A stretch of 56,504 bases of DNA from Thiomargarita sp. (GTDB taxonomy: Bacteria > Pseudomonadota > Gammaproteobacteria > Beggiatoales > Beggiatoaceae): NCBI GenBank assembly GCA_020720115.1, contig DYPD01000007.1, positions 1-56,504 on the forward strand. The letters are read 5' to 3'. The notes under the pieces are model-generated. The model ran no database searches. It was not told where the DNA came from and worked only from the letters and a program-made list of their open reading frames with translations. A program made the position numbers and the translations under genes. Shown in pieces: positions 51,055 through 56,504 of the stretch; within the stretch, counting starts at the first letter, position 1, and each line of letters opens with the position of its first letter.

Positions 51055-51561
51055 TTATTTATGAGTGTCTTCTGGTTCTGCTGAGTTATTGCGCCAATTC
51101 AACATGAGTTGGTATTTCTTTGCCAGACTTTCGGTATCACGCAGTTGTTCGCGCCAGGCATCATCGTTAAACATAGCCGCAAGATGTGCCAGGGTTTGCA
51201 AGTGGGTTTCTTGTTCATGAGTGGCGGATTCTGGAACTAGCAAGGCAAAAACAAGATCAACGGGGCGATTATCAATGGCGTTAAAATCAACGGGCGTTTC
51301 CAGTTGTATAAATGCTGCCATCGTGTGTTCCAGATTGCTCATGCGTGCATGAGGAATGGCGACGCCTTTACCAATACCAGTGCTGCCGAGGCGTTCGCGC
51401 TCAAACAGCTGTTGGTAAATAGCGTTGCTGTCAAGTTCTGGGTCGTACTTGGCAAACAAGCGGCTGAGTTGTTCGAGTACGCGCCGCTTAATGCCAGCCT
51501 GAACGCCGCACAGCACACGTTCAGGTGTCAGTATGTCAGCAATCAGCATGGCTGTGCGCAT
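51055..51561 (-). CDS. ptsN: Nitrogen-regulatory phosphotransferase protein EIIA-Ntr
   Basis: A 168-residue EIIA domain with phosphoacceptor His in GVAIPHARM (about residue 70) and the family blocks RERLGSTGIGKG, QLETPVDFNAIDNRPVDLVFALLVP. It is phosphorylated by the PTS-Ntr chain (EI-Ntr, NPr) and regulates K+ transport, sigma-54-linked and envelope functions. The ATG at 51561 or the one four codons later may start translation; neither has a clear ribosome binding site. It is the last gene of the rpoN-hpf-ptsN series. The usual downstream rapZ and npr genes are missing; the hydrogenase genes converge here instead. Confidence 0.95.
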   Translation of the reverse strand: MRTAMLIADILTPERVLCGVQAGIKRRVLEQLSRLFAKYDPELDSNAIYQQLFERERLGSTGIGKGVAIPHARMSNLEHTMAAFIQLETPVDFNAIDNRPVDLVFALLVPESATHEQETHLQTLAHLAAMFNDDAWREQLRDTESLAKKYQLMLNWRNNSAEPEDTHK

Positions 51562-51617
51562 AAAAAACTGTTGCTGAAGCAGATAGGTTTCATTGATGAA
51601 ATTAAAACAATGCTGGT

Positions 51618-51944
51618 TTAATCAAACTGCCTTTTTACTGCACCATCTTCTTGATGATGGTCTTTAAGTTTTTCTTTGTGTTTTTTGATTTGGCGATCCA
51701 ATTTGTCGGTCAGGGCATCAATGGCTGCATACATATCTTCATGCACTGAGTCGGCAAACAGGTTACCGCCGCCGCTTACATGCAGAGTAGCTTCTGCTTT
51801 TTGGCTGAGTTTTTCTACGGTTAGAACTACATGCATATTGGTAACGTGGTCAAAATGGCGTTCCAGGCGTTCCATTTTGGAGGTGACATAACTACGCAAA
51901 GCGGGAGTAACATCAATGTGGTGACCGGAGAGGTTCAGTTGCAT
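51618..51944 (-). CDS. hpf: Short-form ribosome hibernation promoting factor
   Basis: A 108-residue short-type HPF/YhbH (MQLNLSGHHIDVTPALRSYV, KMERLERHFDHV, VLTVEKLSQKAEATLHVSG, HEDMYAAIDALTDKLDRQIKKHKEKL). It binds the 30S decoding region in stationary phase and promotes 100S dimers. Its basic/acidic tail is typical of the family. GGAGCG precedes the ATG. It lies 20 bases after rpoN, the conserved gammaproteobacterial order. Confidence 0.96.
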   Translation of the reverse strand: MQLNLSGHHIDVTPALRSYVTSKMERLERHFDHVTNMHVVLTVEKLSQKAEATLHVSGGGNLFADSVHEDMYAAIDALTDKLDRQIKKHKEKLKDHHQEDGAVKRQFD

Positions 51945-51964
51945 ACAACGCTCCTTTATTCAAC

Positions 51965-53431
51965 TTAAACTAAGCATTTACGCTCGTTGGATGGAGGAAT
52001 GGTCATCGCCTCACGGTATTTAGCCACCGTGCGGCGTGCGACCTGGATTCCCTGCTCTGATAAAATTTTGGCTATTTTATTATCACTCAGGGGTTTAGAA
52101 GAATCTTCAGCGGCAATCAGTTTTTTAATTAAAGCACGAATAGCGGTGGAGGAGCATTCGCCTCCGCTATCGGTACTGACGTGGCTGGAGAAAAAGTACT
52201 TCAGTTCAAAAATCCCGCGTGGGGTATGTATGTACTTTTGTGTGGTGACGCGAGAAATAGTGGATTCGTGCATTTCTAGTTCGCTGGCGATGTCGTGTAG
52301 AACTAATGGTTTCATGGCTTCTTCGCCATAATCAAGGAAACCGCTTTGGCGTTCGACGATACAGTGAGTTACTTTTAGCAAGGTTTCATGGCGGCTTTTT
52401 AGACTTTTTATAAACCAACGTGCTTCTTGTAAATGATTTTTTAGGCTTTCTGCATCGCTACGCGATTTAACTTGATTAACTAGACTGGCGTAGTGCGCAT
52501 TGACGCGCAATTTGGGGGCGACTTCTGGGTTGAGTTCAACTTGCCATTTGCCTTTGATTTTACGCACAAATACGTCAGGTACAACGTAAGAGGTCTGGGC
52601 GTTTTCTAGCGCATTGCCAGGACGCGGATTGAGGGATTGGATAAGCGTAAGCACAGACTGGAGGTCTTCGCGGCTTAATTTCATTTTTCTCATAAGCTGA
52701 GTATAGTCGCGGCTTGCCAGAACATCCAGATAATTTTCTGTGAGTATTAAAGCTTCGCTACGCCATTCAGTCTCTCTATCTAACTGTTTGAGTTGCAACC
52801 ATAAACATTCGCTTAAATTGCGGGCTGCGACGCCAGGCGGATCAAAGTGCTGTACGCGCCGCAAGACGGTTTCAATTTCTTCGAGTTCTACTTCTGTGCT
52901 GTGCAATCCTTCTAAGATTTCTTCTAAATCGGCTTGCAGGTAGCCTTCTGCATTAATGGAGTCAATGATCAGTAAAGCAATTGCACGGTCTGTTTCTGTA
53001 AAGGGGGTAAGATCAAGCTGCCAGCGCAGGTAGTTGTACAGGGTTTCTGCTTCGCTATTTTGTTCGGTAAAATCGCGGGTATCGGGATCGCGTGCGCCGT
53101 CGCGGGAAGGGTAGTCTGCTAGGCTGGTTGAGGCTTCGTAGGTATCTTCCCAGGTGCTATCAACTGGGAACTCATCAGGCATTTGTTCTGTTTTGTCTAA
53201 ACTGAGTTCTTGTTCTGCGCTGTTATTGATTTCTGTTGGGAGTTCTTCGCGTTCGTCGTCAGGGCTTTCAAATTCATCTTCGACAACTTCCAACATCATA
53301 TTGGATTCCAACGTTTGTTGGATTTCCAGTTGTAAATCCAAGGTAGACAGTTGCAGCAGGCGGATAGCCTGTTGCAACTGTGGGGTCATGGTAATTTGCT
53401 GCCCTAAACGAAGTTGTAAACCTTGCTTCAT
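51965..53431 (-). CDS. rpoN: RNA polymerase sigma-54 factor
   Basis: A 488-residue sigma-54. Region I is the Gln/Leu-rich N-terminus ([28 protein letters not shown]). An acidic region II spans ~50-130. The core-binding domain contains [19 protein letters not shown]. The helix-turn-helix is [19 protein letters not shown], and the RpoN box [10 protein letters not shown], which reads the -24 element, is close to the C-terminus. It needs AAA activators for open complex formation. It is transcribed from the lpt side; 124 bases separate it from lptB. Confidence 0.98.
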   Translation of the reverse strand: MKQGLQLRLGQQITMTPQLQQAIRLLQLSTLDLQLEIQQTLESNMMLEVVEDEFESPDDEREELPTEINNSAEQELSLDKTEQMPDEFPVDSTWEDTYEASTSLADYPSRDGARDPDTRDFTEQNSEAETLYNYLRWQLDLTPFTETDRAIALLIIDSINAEGYLQADLEEILEGLHSTEVELEEIETVLRRVQHFDPPGVAARNLSECLWLQLKQLDRETEWRSEALILTENYLDVLASRDYTQLMRKMKLSREDLQSVLTLIQSLNPRPGNALENAQTSYVVPDVFVRKIKGKWQVELNPEVAPKLRVNAHYASLVNQVKSRSDAESLKNHLQEARWFIKSLKSRHETLLKVTHCIVERQSGFLDYGEEAMKPLVLHDIASELEMHESTISRVTTQKYIHTPRGIFELKYFFSSHVSTDSGGECSSTAIRALIKKLIAAEDSSKPLSDNKIAKILSEQGIQVARRTVAKYREAMTIPPSNERKCLV

Positions 53432-53555
53432 TGTCTTGCTACATGAGAATTTATATTCGTACCCACTGAAAGCTATACCGGCATCAAATAAACAAGGAAT
53501 TTATACAAATTCCTGCCATACAGTTGTTGGTGGGGAAAGGTTTATTATGAGCTTT

Positions 53556-54290
53556 TTATAAACTGAAATCTTCGCCCAAATATACGCGGCGCACTTGTTC
53601 ATTGTGCAAAATCATACTGGGTGAGCCTTCGGCAATGATAGTGCCTTCATTTACAATATAAGCGCGATCACAAATGCCTAGTGTTTCTCTGACATTGTGG
53701 TCGGTAATTAGAACACCTATGCCAAGACTTCGCAAATGCTTGATGATATTTTGAATGTCAATCACTGAGAGCGGATCAATACCGGCAAAGGGTTCGTCTA
53801 GTAGCATGAAGCGCGGATTGGCTGCCAGTGCTCGCGCAATCTCTACGCGCCGCCGCTCGCCGCCGGATAAACTCATGCCCAAATGCGTGCGTAAGTGCAT
53901 GATATTTAATTCGCGTAGCAGTTTTTCGAGGCGCAAAAGGCGCTGCTGACGGCGCAAATGCGGCTGTACTTCTAAAATTGCCAGGATGTTTTCTTCTACA
54001 TTGAGCTTGCGAAAAATCGAGGCTTCCTGTGGCAAATATCCCAGCCCCATGCGAGCACGCAAGTGCATGGGAAAACTACTGATGTTCTTGTTGTTAAGAT
54101 AAATGGCGCCCTGTTCGCAAGCAATCAAGCCAACCAACATATAAAAACTGGTGGTTTTTCCTGCTCCGTTGGGTCCCAGCAGCCCAACTATTTCGCCGCC
54201 ATGCAGATTGATGCTGATGTCTTTGACCACTACGCGCTTGCGGTAGGTTTTACCTAAGCCACGTGCGGCTAGTATTTGTTCTTCGCCCAT
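53556..54290 (-). CDS. lptB: LPS export ABC transporter ATPase LptB
   Basis: A 244-residue ABC ATPase: Walker [12 protein letters not shown] (~37-47), Q-loop in [12 protein letters not shown], signature [17 protein letters not shown], Walker [16 protein letters not shown], and switch His in [10 protein letters not shown]. It energises extraction of LPS from the inner membrane with LptF, LptG and LptC. The starting ATG follows closely on lptA (9 bases). The order lptC-lptA-lptB-rpoN is standard. Confidence 0.98.
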   Translation of the reverse strand: MGEEQILAARGLGKTYRKRVVVKDISINLHGGEIVGLLGPNGAGKTTSFYMLVGLIACEQGAIYLNNKNISSFPMHLRARMGLGYLPQEASIFRKLNVEENILAILEVQPHLRRQQRLLRLEKLLRELNIMHLRTHLGMSLSGGERRRVEIARALAANPRFMLLDEPFAGIDPLSVIDIQNIIKHLRSLGIGVLITDHNVRETLGICDRAYIVNEGTIIAEGSPSMILHNEQVRRVYLGEDFSL

Positions 54291-54299
54291 GTTGCGGCT

Positions 54300-54830
54300 T
54301 TATTTGGACGCTGCGGGCGGTTCGATGGTGACTTTAACCCGTCCGCCTCCGGCTTTGGCATTAGAGGCGGGTTTACCTTCAGCGGTAATTTTGCCTTCTT
54401 TGGCGTCGTACATTATGTGCTCACCGGTGATTTTGTCTTTATTTTTCCAGATACTTGCGGATTTTTTTAAGTGTAGCAAGTCTTGTTTGGCATGATATTC
54501 CATTAACCGTGCTTCCGCATGTACTTTTTCTTTATTATCGAGCACTTGTTCAAAATACACGGGGGGCGATCCGGCGTTTTCAGTTTCGGCAATCACTACA
54601 TCAATCTGGCGCTTTTCGTCGTAAGTGAGGGTCACTTTTTCTGCTTTCAGTGTCAGTGAGCCTTGCACTATGACAACATTGCCGAAATAGAGGGTTAGCC
54701 CTTTTTTGTTATCCAGAGAAGCACGATCTGCTTCGATTTCAATGGCTTTGTCCCGATCATTGGACAGCGCGTGAGCACCAGTGCTCAAGATGAGACACCA
54801 TCCTAACAGCAGTAGTGGTTTCTTATTCAT
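54300..54830 (-). CDS. lptA: LPS transport periplasmic bridge protein LptA
   Basis: A 176-residue protein with signal peptide (MNKKPLLLLGWCLILSTGAHA) and an OstA beta-jellyroll domain: IEIEADRASLDNKKGLTLYFG, VVIVQGSLTLKAEKVTLTYD, ARLMEYHAKQDLLHL and ITGEHIMYDAKEGKITAEG. It oligomerises between LptC and LptD to shield lipid A in the periplasm. The ATG overlaps lptC by 8 bases, so the two are coupled. Confidence 0.95.
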   Translation of the reverse strand: MNKKPLLLLGWCLILSTGAHALSNDRDKAIEIEADRASLDNKKGLTLYFGNVVIVQGSLTLKAEKVTLTYDEKRQIDVVIAETENAGSPPVYFEQVLDNKEKVHAEARLMEYHAKQDLLHLKKSASIWKNKDKITGEHIMYDAKEGKITAEGKPASNAKAGGGRVKVTIEPPAASK

Positions 54831-55377
54831 AAGTGCTTTTTACCTGTGAAAGCAAGTCAACTTGTTGATGACGCATAAACATTTTTAAACCCTGACTATC
54901 AGTTACACCTGTGTGCGTGAGTACGGTCACGGGGGCGTGGCTTTCGGCATAGGCTTCGTCGGGTTTCACCAGCATATTGTTGGCAAACATTTGCAGCCAA
55001 TCCGAGGCTTTGCTGGCATAACGCCATAGCCAGACTTTGCCTGGCATATACACTGTAGAGCCGTCTAGGGAAAGACGCGCCTGCTCTGCTCGAACATACC
55101 ACAGTGGTTGCCCTTTTTGGTAAAACACTAGATAAGGCTGCACTAATTCGGTATTGATCACCGGATAATGCTTGAGCAGATAAGCTTGCAACTGGTAAAC
55201 GATTTGTCCACTTTCATCTGTTGCGGTGGAAACAAAATCTACCATTGCATAATCAGGCACATACCCGGTCTGAATCTGTGAAGGTACTAGCGTTTGCTGT
55301 TCCAGCGTTTTTAACAGCCAGGTAGTACCGCCTGCCAGCAGTAATAGCCAAAATAAAGTGAGGTAAGTGCGCATCAT
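54823..55377 (-). CDS. lptC: LPS export protein LptC
   Basis: A 184-residue bitopic inner-membrane protein with one N-terminal helix (LTLFWLLLLAGGTTWLL) and a periplasmic OstA-like fold (VPDYAMVDFVSTATDESG, LYQ-type strands such as IVYQLQAYLLKHYP, and LLTHTGVTDSQGLK-like region near the C-terminus). It docks LptA onto LptBFG. It is recognised mainly by position between kdsC and lptA and by fold pattern, since LptC sequences vary. The second Met codon is an equally likely start. Confidence 0.92.
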   Translation of the reverse strand: MMRTYLTLFWLLLLAGGTTWLLKTLEQQTLVPSQIQTGYVPDYAMVDFVSTATDESGQIVYQLQAYLLKHYPVINTELVQPYLVFYQKGQPLWYVRAEQARLSLDGSTVYMPGKVWLWRYASKASDWLQMFANNMLVKPDEAYAESHAPVTVLTHTGVTDSQGLKMFMRHQQVDLLSQVKSTYE

Positions 55378-55391
55378 ACGGCTCAGGGGCG

Positions 55392-55922
55392 TTAGGGTTC
55401 AACCTCAAAACGTACCAGTTGTTGTGCCCAAGTGCCTTGTGCCTGCATGATGAGTTCGCAGACTTCTCGTGCCGCACCGTGCCCGCCGCCGCTGGGTGTG
55501 TGCCAATGCGCATGGCGAATCACCAGCGGATGGGCGTCTGCAACTGCGATAGCCAGCCCAACGCGCTTCATCACGGGCAGGTCAATCACGTCATCGCCGA
55601 CATAAGCTATGTATTCTGGTGGCAGTTGCGTGACTTGGCAAAGTTTTTCAAACGCGGGCAATTTATCGGTATAGCCTTGAAATACATGGTTAATCGCCAG
55701 TGAGTGCATCCGATGTTCAACAACTTGCGAAGTGCGTCCGGTAATGATGCCGATTTCTACCCCTGAATGTTGTAGCATTTTGATACCCAAACCGTCACGC
55801 GAACAAAAGGCTTTGTATTCTTGACCGTCGTCGCCGAGGAATAGGCTACCGTCAGTCAAGACGCCATCCACATCGAAAATCACTAAGCGTATCTGCGCCG
55901 CTTTATCCAGTATATCACGCAT
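55392..55922 (-). CDS. kdsC: 3-deoxy-D-manno-octulosonate 8-phosphate phosphatase
   Basis: A 176-residue HAD phosphatase that makes Kdo for LPS: motif I FDVDGVLTDG with the nucleophile Asp, GIKMLQHSGVEIGIITGRTS (motif II), Lys in YTDKLPAF, and motif IV YVGDDVIDLPVMKRVG. Length equals the family norm and the C-terminus has HTPSGGGHGAAREVCELI. It is the first gene of the minus-strand lpt-rpoN cluster within the window; no kdsD precedes it. Confidence 0.96.
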   Translation of the reverse strand: MRDILDKAAQIRLVIFDVDGVLTDGSLFLGDDGQEYKAFCSRDGLGIKMLQHSGVEIGIITGRTSQVVEHRMHSLAINHVFQGYTDKLPAFEKLCQVTQLPPEYIAYVGDDVIDLPVMKRVGLAIAVADAHPLVIRHAHWHTPSGGGHGAAREVCELIMQAQGTWAQQLVRFEVEP

Positions 55923-56140
55923 GAATTTCCCTCTTTCCGATTACTCAAAGCGGTGGGCTATGCCGACCAAAGTCCACCGCTCACGAAATTTATTGAAGAC
56001 GGTTCGCTATGGTACAGGAAGTTATAGGAGGCGTCCTGCTCTAAACGCCGTTCTATGTGCTTAAATGTCATAAATAGGCACAATTTTAAGCGGCTTGCGG
56101 CGACTGTTTCTGCTTAATCATTGCTGTTATGCAGTGAATT

Positions 56141-56182
56141 GGCGGATACGGCGCAAACAGACGCGCCTTAATCCGCCCTACG
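56141..56182. repeat. Hairpin-forming intergenic repeat
   Basis: GGCGGAT (56141-56147) pairs with ATCCGCC (56171-56177), and an inner GGCGC (56150-56154) pairs with GCGCC (56163-56167). On the minus strand it reads GTAGGGCGGATTAAGGCGCG..., resembling short GTAGGG(C/T)GGATTA palindromes that recur in some genomes. It lies just past the stop of the glycosyltransferase gene and may act as its terminator. Confidence 0.45.
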
Positions 56183-56197
56183 TTCTATCACTCACTT

Positions 56198-56504
56198 TCA
56201 AGCAAGCAACGGCGTATCCACCACCTGCAAAGGGGCGGGCGCAAGCCCCTGCGCGTAGCGTTGCCACATCAACCGATACGCCTGCTCCAAATGCCGCACA
56301 TAACGCGGCGTATCAAACAATGCACAAGTATCGCGGCTCGCTTGCAAACGCTGCTTAAACGCAGCGAGTTTGGCGGGATGCAACGCCAACTCAACGGCAA
56401 GTGCTTCATAAGCCTGAACGCTGTGCGTGACCAACTCTGGGAGCTTAGCGGCGCGAAGTAAACCGCCGCCAATGCGTGAAGTAAAGCTGTTCCCCAAGTA
56501 TGTA
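56198..56504 (-). CDS. GT41 (OGT/SPINDLY-like) glycosyltransferase, C-terminal part only
   Basis: The last ~101 residues of a larger protein whose 5' part lies beyond the window. TYLGNSFTSRIGGGLLRAA, LPELVTHSVQAYEALAVELA, QRLQASRDTCALFDT and RYVRHLEQAYRLMW are the end of the catalytic domain of O-linked GlcNAc transferase-like GT41 enzymes, which in bacteria usually follow TPR repeats and modify proteins such as adhesins or flagellins. The target is unknown. The gene ends before a hairpin-forming repeat. Confidence 0.85.
   Translation of the reverse strand, partial: TYLGNSFTSRIGGGLLRAAKLPELVTHSVQAYEALAVELALHPAKLAAFKQRLQASRDTCALFDTPRYVRHLEQAYRLMWQRYAQGLAPAPLQVVDTPLLA

Noticed and set aside
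55949-55981. Inverted repeat AGCGGTGG/CCACCGCT upstream of kdsC
   Set aside because: Only 8 bp with a 17-base loop; too weak and without context to call an operator or terminator.

Overview
The window (56.5 kb, roughly half G+C, genes packed on both strands) reads as chromosome of a Gammaproteobacterium. The ileS-lspA pair, the kdsC-lptCAB-rpoN-hpf-ptsN cluster, SohB, FtsW and enolase are all of gammaproteobacterial type. QmoAB with HdrCB-like subunits, an Isp-type [NiFe] hydrogenase module, several hybrid histidine kinases, YfiR-family proteins and many small toxin-antitoxin (TA) modules suggest a sulfur-oxidising, hydrogen-using lineage resembling Beggiatoa/Thiothrix. That taxonomic guess is inference; no rRNA gene or other decisive marker is present.

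Layout. 1-6.7 kb: the end of a universal stress protein, then a disturbed region. It holds a BrnT/BrnA TA module bracketed by two ~258-bp copies of the 3' end of a large DNA-repair-ATPase-like gene, a TumE/TumA TA pair, and sohB. 7-15.2 kb: ileS-lspA, a response regulator/histidine kinase, YceI, a DUF3011 protein, an orphan TAXI binding protein and ackA. 15.5-21.3 kb: qmoA-qmoB-hdrC-[brnT-brnA]-hdrB, an electron-transfer module of the kind that links APS reductase to the quinone pool, with a second TA pair inserted between hdrC and hdrB. 21.4-27.7 kb: two related membrane proteins of unknown function, a YfiR protein, ftsW and a GspE/PilB-type ATPase; an 83-bp tandem duplication sits at the ftsW/ATPase convergence. 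27.8-37.3 kb: eno, a gene-poor spacer with a MITE-like inverted-repeat element, a TonB-dependent receptor, and convergent to it an apbE-yfiR-CHASE8 hybrid kinase-REC/PAS kinase operon.

37.5-45.7 kb is the most unusual region. It encodes a coiled-coil protein, a 973-residue inner-membrane protein with a C-terminal OmpA-like domain, a decayed Phd/VapC TA pair, a Ras/Rab-like small GTPase, a hybrid histidine kinase, a class III nucleotide cyclase and a membrane protein, all on one strand. The kinase and the cyclase appear to share a PAS-like input domain, and the OmpA protein has a cytoplasmic segment compatible with a longin/roadblock GTPase platform. I propose an envelope-anchored GTPase signalling system with two outputs, phosphorelay and cyclic nucleotide.

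45.7-51 kb: hydrogenase maturation protease, HupH-like protein, NlpC/P60-like lipoprotein, hydrogenase small subunit, Isp1, Isp2 and an unknown Cys-containing protein; the catalytic large subunit is not in the window. 51-56 kb: ptsN, hpf, rpoN, lptB, lptA, lptC and kdsC on the minus strand. The window ends inside a GT41 (OGT/SPINDLY-like) glycosyltransferase. I saw no rRNA, tRNA, CRISPR array or intact insertion sequence.
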